Shown: positions 49,067 through 58,018 of the stretch, piece after piece
Position numbering within the stretch: the first letter of the stretch is position 1
Layout of the letters: every line of letters begins with the position of its first letter
Made by a program: the position numbers and the translations under genes
Assembly: GCF_014467235.1 (NCBI RefSeq)
Contig: NZ_NKHP01000005.1
Span: 62,001-126,000, forward strand
Origin: Xenorhabdus indica
GTDB taxonomy: Bacteria > Pseudomonadota > Gammaproteobacteria > Enterobacterales > Enterobacteriaceae
DNA: 64,000 nucleotides
Direction: 5' to 3'
Notes under the pieces: model-generated
Told to the model about the DNA's origin: nothing
What the model saw: only the letters and a program-made list of their open reading frames with translations
Databases searched by the model: none

Positions 49067-50038
49067 TCATGTTTTCTTTTTCATTTCAATAATATGCTTA
49101 GAAGAAGTGATTTTATATATATTATTGATATAAAACCCTGCATTATTTGCAAGTTCTTCATATTCAGATTGATAACATATATTACCCCTGAAAATAAGAT
49201 CCATAAATAAATGAAAGGAAATATCCTTCGCATTATTTTCTTCTTTAATTGTGTCAATAACGTAGAGTATTGAATCATCACGCATAGCTTGATGGATATT
49301 CTTTAGAATATCGGTGGATTTATCGTTTGGCCAATTACGTAAAACCTGTTTCAGGAAATAAATATCATATCCTGCGGGTATAGCTGAGAAAAAATCACCA
49401 TTAATAAACGTAATATCCTCTAATTCCTTTTCAATAAAATCATAGCGATCCATAACAGTACATTTAAGATGAGGATAATATTCTTTTATTTTTCTGGTTA
49501 GGTTTCCTTCACCACCACCTACATCAATAATCGATGAGACATTCTCCATCGGAATATACTTTATTATATTATCAAAAATTTCATCTGTGATGACTGCCAT
49601 AAAATTATAAAACAATGACTTTAATTCCTTATTTTCATTCTTATTTATATAATTATAAAAGCTTTCTTTATGAATTGATTGAAAAACAGATTCATCATGT
49701 TGTGAGTTGAGGCAAGAAATATATTTTGGCCATATTTCCCATATAACAGGATTTAATTCAAATTTTATCTTCAATGTTTCATAACTATTAGGATCACTGA
49801 GTGATAAACACATTTCAGTGAGATAATATTGCTCATTATCCTTAAATAATACATTCAGTGACAACATATAATCTAACAGAATCTGGAGCCTATCAATTGA
49901 TACATTACATAACTCAGAAAGTTGCTTTAATGTCTTCCCTTCTTTATTAGTTAGGTATTGTGGTACTTGACTTGAAACAAAAGCATATAACCCTGCTGAC
50001 TGGCGATAGCCATCTATAATTTCTAAAAGCATTCTCAA
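49067..50038 (-). CDS. SAM-dependent O-methyltransferase
   Basis: A 323-residue protein of the plant-type/ hydroxyindole O-methyltransferase family used in secondary metabolism. The N-terminal part is a winged-helix dimerisation domain (GKTLKQLSELCNVSIDRLQILLDYML). The SAM motif is SIIDVGGGEGNLTRKIKEYY (residues about 166-185), followed by FINGDFFSAIPAGYDIYFLKQVLRNWPN. In this last segment Arg takes the place usually held by the catalytic His (LKxxLHxW), so the catalytic base may be different or lost. The gene is A+T-rich and near the payload end of the PVC cassette; a link to the cassette is not shown. Confidence 0.85.
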   Translation of the reverse strand: MRMLLEIIDGYRQSAGLYAFVSSQVPQYLTNKEGKTLKQLSELCNVSIDRLQILLDYMLSLNVLFKDNEQYYLTEMCLSLSDPNSYETLKIKFELNPVIWEIWPKYISCLNSQHDESVFQSIHKESFYNYINKNENKELKSLFYNFMAVITDEIFDNIIKYIPMENVSSIIDVGGGEGNLTRKIKEYYPHLKCTVMDRYDFIEKELEDITFINGDFFSAIPAGYDIYFLKQVLRNWPNDKSTDILKNIHQAMRDDSILYVIDTIKEENNAKDISFHLFMDLIFRGNICYQSEYEELANNAGFYINNIYKITSSKHIIEMKKKT

Positions 50039-50306
50039 TGTCTCTTATGTTCAATTACAAGTTTATGTGTTAGTTACTCTATTTATTTTAAATTTATACT
50101 TCACCAAGTATAATTTAAATTATGAAATAATATATTAGTAAATTAAAAAAATTAATATTTATAATATAAAACTCATATAACAATAATTATTAACCCCCCG
50201 TAACTTTAATGAGCAATTTGAACCTATCTTGCTGGAATTGGATAAGCGGATAACAAAAAAATAAATCATGTAAATGAACAAAAAAGCAAATAAGTTTATC
50301 AAAAAA
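50039..50306. other. A+T-rich intergenic region
   Basis: About 270 bp, very A+T-rich, between the methyltransferase start and the stop of the giant toxin gene. No gene, repeat or clear terminator was seen. Confidence 0.5.
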
Positions 50307-53300
50307 CTATTCTTTCAGAATAAATTCTTCACCGGATAGTTTCTTAAACTTCACATTTTTACTCGCACCTCCACCTATATTGATTAATAAGTCCTCACTG
50401 TAGACCTTAATTTTTATTTTACCGCCATCCTTAGTTAATAAAGCATAGGAAAGGCCAATCCTTGGGTTGTCAGCATCAGCTAATGCCTGATTATAATCAA
50501 ATATACTGACATGAGGATTTTGTTTCATAATTCGTGTTGTCTTACCTGCTGAAATACTCTTACCAAAATAGGTAATAACACTTTTTTCATATTGAGAAAA
50601 TATATCAACAAGATCGTCATTAGACATATCTTCTCTTCCCATATTGTCAGGTAACGGTTTATTAGTTAATTTAAGATGATTTTCATATAAATTTGATACG
50701 CCATCACGACTCGTTAACCAGCCTTTATCCCCGACACGCTGCCCTGCATGATAAACATAGAAGTAGCCACCCTCAACGGCATAAGCCACTGTACATCCAC
50801 ATAATCTACCCGTAGTAATAATCAACGGCTTACCTTCTTTTATCTCACTTAGTGGCATTTTAATGGCCACTGTACCAGAGTGACCATTAACCACATTGAT
50901 AAAGTTAACGTTATCACTCAGTGTAAATTTATCTCCCCATATTCCAGGCCTCGTACCATCGGTAGCTTTCGACGTTATGGCACTGCCTTTCCAAGTATTC
51001 ATTACACCACGTAACTGGCCATTGTCATTCATCATGTCGTCCATGCTGAAAAGTTTACTGGCTGGCATAGAAATGATTTTATCATTCCTGATATAGTCAA
51101 ACTTAAGATTGATATTATCAGTGCGGCTTCCGGTTGCGAGTCCCCTTCCTTCTAAAGGGCTAATATCACCATGTCTTAACTTCCCAATATCGGTATTTTC
51201 AAGTTCCATCGCTTTACCAGCATTTCCGCCGTTAAAGTCCCATAATAATGGCTTATTGGGTTCACGTTTCCAGGTATCGTATTTCTTAACAAATGCATGA
51301 TAAAGGGCAGGACTAGTATCAATTAAACTGATTAATACTGTCATATAAGAAGAATTATCAGGATTTTTCCATACCCGCTCATTGGAAATCGCCAGCCTGT
51401 CTTTAGCCAACTGTTTTATGGCGGTTTTATTCAGCTCAGGTGCATTTAGTAATTTGTTAAAAACATCCGCCCCCCAACCATGTGCAAATACTTTATGCAT
51501 CATATCCATATCACTAATTTGGGAATTCCTAAGTAATGGATCAGTTAGAGAAACCAAAGTGGAAATATCCAGAGAATCCCCTTGCATTCTTGGGTAATTA
51601 AAATCAGGAGAATCCTTATTAATGATATGGTAGCTTTCATGAATCAATGCCGTAGAAACAAAATCTTCAAACTTTTCTTTTGGATATTTCAGCCGATTAT
51701 TAGCATCTACGATACCATCGATAAACGCAGTAATAGGTGTCTGTGTATGGCTGCTACTCGCAACATGATTAACATATTGGGTCTCAAAAAGGACAAAAGG
51801 ATTTTCCATTTTATAGCCTCCCTGATAGACCATATCTGCGGAAGCTTTAAACTTATCCAGAACTTCACTTTGCTTTTTGATATTAGCCAAGTACCTGGCT
51901 TTAAAAGCATCAGAAGAGGAGCCAATAAAAATCTCAAAAGCCTTATTCACCTTTTGTACATCATCGGGCTTAGTACTTTTAACACGATGACTCGCTTTTC
52001 TTAATGTATTAATTGCTTTATCTTTTGCTGTCCAAACAAGTGAACGTATTTTTCGTGCCTGTTCCTCAGTGAGATGGGAAAAATGATTTATTTTTTTAGA
52101 TGGATATCTGAGACTCCCCCCTTTTAACCCCACATCTGCATGTGTTTCCCATAAATTATTACTATTCAATCTGACTGGCGTTGCATAACTAAACTGACCG
52201 GGATGTTTAGGATCAATCACTCGCCATGTGTTATCCCAATTATCCCATTTTACCCGATAAACATCGTCGTTCTGTTTAATATAATAATTAAACTCCTGCA
52301 TTGTTTGTGCATTATCTGGCCTTATTTTATATATGCCATTTTCAGGTGATATGTTATCCAATGATACATCTATTTGCCGCCATTCCCTCTTAAGACCAGA
52401 CGTGCTTTTTGTGAGTTTATCATCCAGAAAATAGGATTGAACAATATTTATTTTTTTCTTTTCATTATATTTTAACCTGTACTTTCTATCTAAAAACCAT
52501 CTATCTCTTCTTATGAGATTTTCTAATAACCACGGTTTAGTCCCTGAACCAGGAATATTTTTTATATTCGTTTTGATTATTTGAGGGTGCCCCCTATAGT
52601 TTAAATTAATACTCTTAAATTTAAACTTATTAGTGATATACCCTCTGTTCTCTCTGATTATTTTTCCGCCTTGAACTATCTTCCGACAAATCTCCTTGTT
52701 ATTGAAAACAGAATCCATGACTGTTGAAACAGCAAAATTAATCAAAGCTTCTTTTTGTAATGCCTGACTCTCCTCACTGGTATTTGCTATTGCAGACTGT
52801 ATAAGAGGAATGACCGTATTAGCCGTTATAGAAGTTACATAGCCCGCCATCGGACTCAGAGGAAGTACCATGGAACTAGCATCAAAAATCTCCCTCAAGG
52901 CAACAAGAAAATAATCAGAAATAATTTCACTACTTGAATAACTTATTTCATCCATGTGTTTGGTATATTTATCAAGAAATTCTTCTAATGTTGTTCCAGA
53001 TGAACCTGGCAGTTTATTAATACCCTCATTGATGTAATATTTTACATCTTCATTATTTCTAAATCCGCTAATATATCTTTCATAATCCACTGAAATATCA
53101 TCCAATCCCTTTACAACATATTCAACATCACTATTCATTAGATATTTTATATCTTTATTTCTATACTCTGTCTTATTAAATTCTTTTTGATCTATTTTAA
53201 GAATTAATTCATAAACCGAGAATTTTTTAATTATAGTATCAGAAATATTCTGGCATGATACAAAGTGTCTATTTATTTTTAGCTTACACTTATCAGGTAT

Positions 53301-55121
53301 AACGGGTTCAATTTTAAGCTCAACTTGTTGTTCTAAATTAACCCGACCGCCAGATAATGCGTTAACTCTAGATTGAATATACTCATAAGGTGCTAAAATC
53401 TTTTTAACCGTTTCCTCTGCGGTAAACAGCCTTTTAATTTTTTCAATAACAGCATGATTAAACTTATTTATTTTATTATTTAGATCATCAACTAATAAAT
53501 CCTGTTTCATTTCATCTGTAATTCCATCAGGAAAAATAATCTTTTGTTTAATACTTTCTGATATATTTCCTTTTAACAACCCCATAATTGGAATTTGAAT
53601 ATTACTACCTTCCACTGCCAACGGAGTTTCTATGTCAATTTTTGAAATAAGATTATTTTTATGGCGCCATCCTTCAAAATAATCAATGAGTATAAAATCA
53701 TTTAATTCTTGATTATGAGAAACAGATTTATGATACCAGTTTGATTCATAGCCATATTCACCTTTTAAATATCGCAATGTAGAAAGATGGTATTTAGCAA
53801 TGTTTAATATCTGCAAGTTACGGCGTTCTTCATCACTATAACTTTCACGTACTCTGTCTTTTATTTTTATTTCTTCCTGTACCAGAGTCAGGAAAGCTTT
53901 TTGATATTCAAATTCTGATTTACTCTGGTCATGAAATTTTTTATGATTTCTTTCATCTTTTACGCCAACGGAAGATAATATCTTTTTTGTTTTATCAATG
54001 CCTGCTTTATATATATCTAATATTTTTTCAAATTCCTTCTGTTTTTCCTCAATAGTTTTTAAATCATTGTTCGCTACTCTTTCTTTTTCTCTTAATCCAT
54101 CAAGTTTAATATTCAGCTTTTCAATATCATTAGCCAAATTATTACGGATATTTTCAATCTCAGATTTACTCTTCCCTATAACAGAAAAATCATACTCATC
54201 AAGTAAAAAATTAAGATGTTTAATTTTTTCACAATATTTCTCTTTTGTCTTTTTAGTTTTCGATAAAACTTCTTTAGCATTTTCAAAACTTCTATTTAAC
54301 CTGGTTCTTTCCGCTCTTATATCATTGTCATCTCCTGAGATCTCAGTTTGGAGAAGGCTTTTATACAGATCTTGTTGTATTTCTCCAGAAGAAAATGCCA
54401 CAAGATAAGTATCTAAAAGAGATTCACTAAGCGGTTGTTGAACAATATCTAAAATTTTTTGCTCATCTGTACGTTTATGTTTACGCTTATTGTATATTTC
54501 TTGCTTTGCCAGTAATATATAAAGCGCTTTTTCCAGATCATTACCTTCATGTGCCTGGAAAAATTTTATTGTAAGTGCATGATCAAGTCTATTCATAAGA
54601 TCAATAAATTTTAATTTCGTTCTTACAGCAAAAATATTCTGTAATTCTTTCTTCAATAACTCTCCTATATTATCTGGGTATTGAGTATATTTGAACATCG
54701 ACTCTACAATATAATTATTAATATCGATTCTATTTTTTAACTTCCAAGACTTCTCTCCCCTTTTTGATTTACTGCTTAAATATGAAATACGTAGTTTGTC
54801 ACCTCTGGAATTTGAAATATAACCACTGGTCAGATTTTCATTAATTGGCTTAAAACGCCAATAAAGTCCATTCACTAAAATAAAATAATGTATTTTCCTG
54901 CCATTATCCATTTTTTCAGAGGTGAAACTTAAACCTGGAGGGGTTATAGGAGGTAACTTTCCTTCACCAGGCTGTATAATTTCACAATTCTTCCATTTAT
55001 TTTCCGTCCACCATATAATCGAACGCGAAACATTATTTTTACCTTTACCAGAGATATTCTTCTGATTAACTGATTGATATTTTTTCCCCGGATTTAAAAT
55101 AATAGATTCATGAAATGGCAT
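50307..55121 (-). CDS. Giant PVC-associated toxin: HExxH motif plus CNF-type deamidase domain
   Basis: A 1604-residue protein. The N-terminal about 150 residues include a Trp-rich region (SIIWWTENKWKNCEIIQPG). Residues about 270-410 are Lys/Glu-rich coiled coil. A hydrophobic stretch lies near residues 755-800 (SSMVLPLSPMAGYVTSITAN). An HExxH zinc-protease-like motif is at 1161-1165 (IHESYHIIN). The last third carries a CNF-type domain: GRLCGCTVAYAVEGGYFYVYHAG, with C1443 and H1458 separated by 15 residues exactly as C866 and H881 in E. coli CNF1. CNF domains deamidate a Gln in Rho GTPases. It is the last and largest gene of the payload array. Delivery by the PVC is inferred from position; the protease assignment is from the motif alone. 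Confidence 0.82.
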   Translation of the reverse strand: MPFHESIILNPGKKYQSVNQKNISGKGKNNVSRSIIWWTENKWKNCEIIQPGEGKLPPITPPGLSFTSEKMDNGRKIHYFILVNGLYWRFKPINENLTSGYISNSRGDKLRISYLSSKSKRGEKSWKLKNRIDINNYIVESMFKYTQYPDNIGELLKKELQNIFAVRTKLKFIDLMNRLDHALTIKFFQAHEGNDLEKALYILLAKQEIYNKRKHKRTDEQKILDIVQQPLSESLLDTYLVAFSSGEIQQDLYKSLLQTEISGDDNDIRAERTRLNRSFENAKEVLSKTKKTKEKYCEKIKHLNFLLDEYDFSVIGKSKSEIENIRNNLANDIEKLNIKLDGLREKERVANNDLKTIEEKQKEFEKILDIYKAGIDKTKKILSSVGVKDERNHKKFHDQSKSEFEYQKAFLTLVQEEIKIKDRVRESYSDEERRNLQILNIAKYHLSTLRYLKGEYGYESNWYHKSVSHNQELNDFILIDYFEGWRHKNNLISKIDIETPLAVEGSNIQIPIMGLLKGNISESIKQKIIFPDGITDEMKQDLLVDDLNNKINKFNHAVIEKIKRLFTAEETVKKILAPYEYIQSRVNALSGGRVNLEQQVELKIEPVIPDKCKLKINRHFVSCQNISDTIIKKFSVYELILKIDQKEFNKTEYRNKDIKYLMNSDVEYVVKGLDDISVDYERYISGFRNNEDVKYYINEGINKLPGSSGTTLEEFLDKYTKHMDEISYSSSEIISDYFLVALREIFDASSMVLPLSPMAGYVTSITANTVIPLIQSAIANTSEESQALQKEALINFAVSTVMDSVFNNKEICRKIVQGGKIIRENRGYITNKFKFKSINLNYRGHPQIIKTNIKNIPGSGTKPWLLENLIRRDRWFLDRKYRLKYNEKKKINIVQSYFLDDKLTKSTSGLKREWRQIDVSLDNISPENGIYKIRPDNAQTMQEFNYYIKQNDDVYRVKWDNWDNTWRVIDPKHPGQFSYATPVRLNSNNLWETHADVGLKGGSLRYPSKKINHFSHLTEEQARKIRSLVWTAKDKAINTLRKASHRVKSTKPDDVQKVNKAFEIFIGSSSDAFKARYLANIKKQSEVLDKFKASADMVYQGGYKMENPFVLFETQYVNHVASSSHTQTPITAFIDGIVDANNRLKYPKEKFEDFVSTALIHESYHIINKDSPDFNYPRMQGDSLDISTLVSLTDPLLRNSQISDMDMMHKVFAHGWGADVFNKLLNAPELNKTAIKQLAKDRLAISNERVWKNPDNSSYMTVLISLIDTSPALYHAFVKKYDTWKREPNKPLLWDFNGGNAGKAMELENTDIGKLRHGDISPLEGRGLATGSRTDNINLKFDYIRNDKIISMPASKLFSMDDMMNDNGQLRGVMNTWKGSAITSKATDGTRPGIWGDKFTLSDNVNFINVVNGHSGTVAIKMPLSEIKEGKPLIITTGRLCGCTVAYAVEGGYFYVYHAGQRVGDKGWLTSRDGVSNLYENHLKLTNKPLPDNMGREDMSNDDLVDIFSQYEKSVITYFGKSISAGKTTRIMKQNPHVSIFDYNQALADADNPRIGLSYALLTKDGGKIKIKVYSEDLLINIGGGASKNVKFKKLSGEEFILKE

Positions 55122-55358
55122 AATAACTTCCTCTCTTTAATTCATTATGCAAGTGTAGATACTAACTAATTTTTATATTTTATGATGAGTAGTTTATTCT
55201 CTGGTGATTTCATCAACTCAGTTGCTGGCTTATGATGAAAACAGTATGGCGAAATCACAAAACCATACTTTCAGGAAAGGCGGTAGAAGAAAAAAAATTT
55301 GATGAAAAATGGTCACTTTTCGGTAATAAACATTTTCCAGATTCACAAAAGAAATCAT
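55122..55358. other. Intergenic region between payload genes
   Basis: About 240 bp. The giant toxin start has GAGAGGAAG upstream on the minus strand. A plus-strand frame (MMKTVWRNHK..., 58 codons) crosses into the next gene but lacks a ribosome-binding site. Confidence 0.4.
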
Positions 55359-56255
55359 TTAATGACTTAATGACTGGGAACGATGGCGTTTTGCGACCTG
55401 ATTAGAAAAATTGCTGCCCGCACTGCTAACCACTCCCGTAATCACATTAGCCGGTGATTGGATAATCCCCGAACAGTTATGACAGGCCGGGAAGTCTTGT
55501 CCAGCATTTGCAGTGGTTAACCGTTTGGTGAAAATTGATGATTGAAGCATGGCCTTGTCATAACGGGCTGGATTGAGAGGTTCATTCTGATCTGCGGCAA
55601 TAAATATCTGGTTCAACGCTTGTACTTCAGCATGCAGGCCGGCAATACCTGCCATTGTTGGCAAGATGCCCCCGTTATGTGCGATATGTTCTTCAACCAG
55701 ACGTTGAGTCATCGGGTGTAGCGTTTGCCCATTTTTTTTATACATATCCTTCAATCCTGTAATAAAGTCAGAAGTCTTTGTTACCCGATATTCATTTGCC
55801 ATATTATTTCTAAATATATCTTCGATATCATAGGCAAGTTTATTTCTCCGTGGTCCTATCGGTCTGTTTATTTCAATCGCTTTTTGGGGAATGAGTTCCA
55901 CTCCCTGAAACAATTTTCCGGGGGCTAAGTTATGATTATTGTCTTTAAAATTAACAAAACTATCTTGATAAGTGTTGTTATGTAAATAGCCGGCATGGGC
56001 AGCAAAGTTTTGTAATGCCTTTTTGGTATATTTCTTTTTCTCTGATGGTTTTTGCTTGGGCGGCGAAGGTTGTTTGGATTCTTCAAGAATTGAATCTGTT
56101 TTATTCTGGAATTTTATCATGACAGAAGACAGGTCGCGCTGATAGGCAGCAGAGACTCCCGCTGTATCGGGTATATCCAGATGCAAAGCTTCCAAAGTTC
56201 TATTTAATTCTGATTTCTTTTTATAAATCATTTTGTTGTCATAACTGTATGTCAT
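55359..56255 (-). CDS. YwqJ-like nucleic-acid deaminase-fold effector
   Basis: A 298-residue protein. The N-terminal about 75 residues are polar with a Lys/Pro-rich stretch (SKQPSPPKQKPSEKKKYTKK), like the flexible leaders of injection-system payloads. The C-terminal domain has HAE at residues 208-210 (LHAEVQALNQ) and CHNC at 258-261 (FPACHNCSGII). The His/Cys-Cys zinc site plus the catalytic Glu is the signature of the deaminase-like toxin fold, here the YwqJ type with a preceding helical part. The domain should act on a nucleotide or nucleic acid base. The gene lies between a LysR fragment and the giant toxin gene, in the payload array of the PVC. Confidence 0.8.
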   Translation of the reverse strand: MTYSYDNKMIYKKKSELNRTLEALHLDIPDTAGVSAAYQRDLSSVMIKFQNKTDSILEESKQPSPPKQKPSEKKKYTKKALQNFAAHAGYLHNNTYQDSFVNFKDNNHNLAPGKLFQGVELIPQKAIEINRPIGPRRNKLAYDIEDIFRNNMANEYRVTKTSDFITGLKDMYKKNGQTLHPMTQRLVEEHIAHNGGILPTMAGIAGLHAEVQALNQIFIAADQNEPLNPARYDKAMLQSSIFTKRLTTANAGQDFPACHNCSGIIQSPANVITGVVSSAGSNFSNQVAKRHRSQSLSH

Positions 56256-56395
56256 TGTTCCCTCCGATTCTTAATTAAAGTTTGTTGATATTTAAAATAA
56301 ATAAAAACCACTATGAATTAATTATTCATTTCTATTTTATTTTTTCACCATTTTATCTAAAGTTAATTAGAAGAGATTGCTTATATATCTAATGA

Positions 56396-56704
56396 TTACA
56401 TTAAATCATTATGTTGGTTCCTATAAACAGGATAATAAAAAGATTTATGTTCCTTATAATCATTTTCGATATTTTTAAGTTGTTCATAAATTGATAACAC
56501 TTTATTGTATAGGCACTCTCCTTCTTCCGTTAACACTAATCCCTGGCCTTTTCTGACAAAAAGTTTTACACCTAATGAGAACTCCAGTTTTTTTAAGCTT
56601 CGGCTAATTGGCGACTGGGTGATAAAAAGCTCCTTTGTTGCCTTATTTATTGATTTATTTTTGGCTACAACAATAAAGTTTGCTAATTCTTTTGAAAGAA
56701 ACAC
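56396..56704 (-). CDS. Truncated LysR-type regulator (DNA-binding half only)
   Basis: A 102-residue frame with a clear LysR winged helix-turn-helix: FIVVAKNKSINKATKELFITQ, SPISRSLKKLEFSLGVKLFVRKG, VLTEEGECLY. LysR proteins have about 300 residues; the effector-binding domain is absent and the frame ends in HNDLM then a stop. It may be a remnant, or a short DNA-binding protein kept for local control. GGAGTTCAGG precedes the ATG. It sits inside the payload array, between the ADP-ribosyltransferase and deaminase genes. Confidence 0.75.
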   Translation of the reverse strand: MFLSKELANFIVVAKNKSINKATKELFITQSPISRSLKKLEFSLGVKLFVRKGQGLVLTEEGECLYNKVLSIYEQLKNIENDYKEHKSFYYPVYRNQHNDLM

Positions 56705-57065
56705 CTGAACTCCTTTTTAAATGCAATAGGGTTTATTCCTGGCATTATAAAATATTAGTGAATTGTTACATTGTTATTTTAATTAAATAATCTGATGTAG
56801 TAACTCATCAAAATAAAAATCATTAATTATGTAATAATCATATATATACATTAATATTTGTCAATAATTTGCTATACAATTTATTGTATTTATCAATATA
56901 AATCTTAATTAAAAATTTCTTATTTAAGATCAATAGAATGTTTATTATACATAATAGATCAACCTTATTATTCATAAGTTTTATTTAAATATCTTTATCA
57001 CAAAGTGTGACTTATAGACGATATTATTATGTTAAAATCAGGTGAATTATTAATTGATTAACTAA
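56705..57065. other. Very A+T-rich intergenic region
   Basis: About 360 bp of extremely A+T-rich DNA between the LysR fragment and the ADP-ribosyltransferase gene. No frame or hairpin is convincing. It is the kind of sequence silenced by H-NS and may hold the promoter of the regulator fragment and downstream payload genes. Confidence 0.5.
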
Positions 57066-57920
57066 TTATTTTTTATAAGGTTTTAAACTACTCATTGGAA
57101 TAGTCGTTAAAAATGACATTTCAGCATCATTTACTGGCCCATGATTCAGAGCAATGACTGTTGCATCTTCCAAATTTTGCGTATCAAGAAGAATGGAGGG
57201 TTTCATATTGCCCGTTCTTCCATTTGGCAATGGAATCAATTTTCCTTTATCTACCCCAAACTCATAGAGTTCCATTGATATTTCATAAAGTGGCGCCCCT
57301 GAACTTTGTCCACCAGCCTCAGTATTGACTGCGGTAGAAACCCAAACCGTCGAGCGATCTTTGGTATATTTTATAAAGGTGGAAAGATCACTCAACTTAG
57401 GTGTTCCCGCTTTCTTCCATTTATTAATTTCATCGATAATATGTTTAGGCAAACTTTCTACATTGTCACTACCCAAGAATACGCTGGCAAATTTTCTCGC
57501 TTTTTCACTATCAAGATGTACCCAAGCCTTAAATCCCTCTGGACTACTTTTTTGTAACTCTGCAAAACTCCGGTTATCAGCGCGATATAGTGTAAATGGT
57601 TTTTTTACACCGTTTGCGGGCACCGGGGTTGATGTTGGTATCGCTTTTGGCGTTTGTGTATTACTGACAGATGTTTTGGTCGTCGTGCTGGCGGGGATGT
57701 TCACCGCAGAGGCTACAGGTGTTTTTGTTGCCTGTTGAAAGGGGACTGCTCTCAAAGGACGTGAGGCAATACGTGGACGCACAGCTTGCGCGTCAGTCTG
57801 CTGAAAGTTTTTCCTCAGCTCCGCTATTTTTGATGTTATGACATGTTCACCATTGACAGTATCTTGGTCAGGACGGGGGGATTGATTTTTCTTTTCTTCT
57901 TTCTGTTTTAAACTATACAT
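57066..57920 (-). CDS. Cholera-toxin-like ADP-ribosyltransferase payload
   Basis: A 284-residue effector. Residues 1-105 are a disordered Thr/Pro/Ala-rich leader (TPVASAVNIPASTTTKTSVS), as in other injection-system payloads; there is no Sec signal. The catalytic domain starts FTLYRADNRSFAELQ with Arg113, matching LYRADSR of cholera toxin A. The STS-type motif is STVWVSTAVN (S195). The final element is NDAEMSFLTTIPMSSLKPY with E267, aligned with the cholera toxin EQEVSALGGIPYSQI segment. The first Glu of the usual ExE pair is Asp265 here (DxE). It is the first payload gene after pvc16 and likely to be loaded into the PVC tube; this is inference from position and leader. Confidence 0.82.
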   Translation of the reverse strand: MYSLKQKEEKKNQSPRPDQDTVNGEHVITSKIAELRKNFQQTDAQAVRPRIASRPLRAVPFQQATKTPVASAVNIPASTTTKTSVSNTQTPKAIPTSTPVPANGVKKPFTLYRADNRSFAELQKSSPEGFKAWVHLDSEKARKFASVFLGSDNVESLPKHIIDEINKWKKAGTPKLSDLSTFIKYTKDRSTVWVSTAVNTEAGGQSSGAPLYEISMELYEFGVDKGKLIPLPNGRTGNMKPSILLDTQNLEDATVIALNHGPVNDAEMSFLTTIPMSSLKPYKK

Positions 57921-58018
57921 AATAATACTCCGATTTAAATAAACGGTTATTTAAAGATTCATCAAAATAAAAATAAATTTCGAAACTTCATTAATATCTT
58001 TCAGATCATTCTGTTGGG

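Noticed and set aside
55232..55407. 58-codon plus-strand frame (MMKTVWRNHK...) between payload genes
   Set aside because: Protein-like composition but no ribosome-binding site, and it overlaps the end of the deaminase gene on the other strand.
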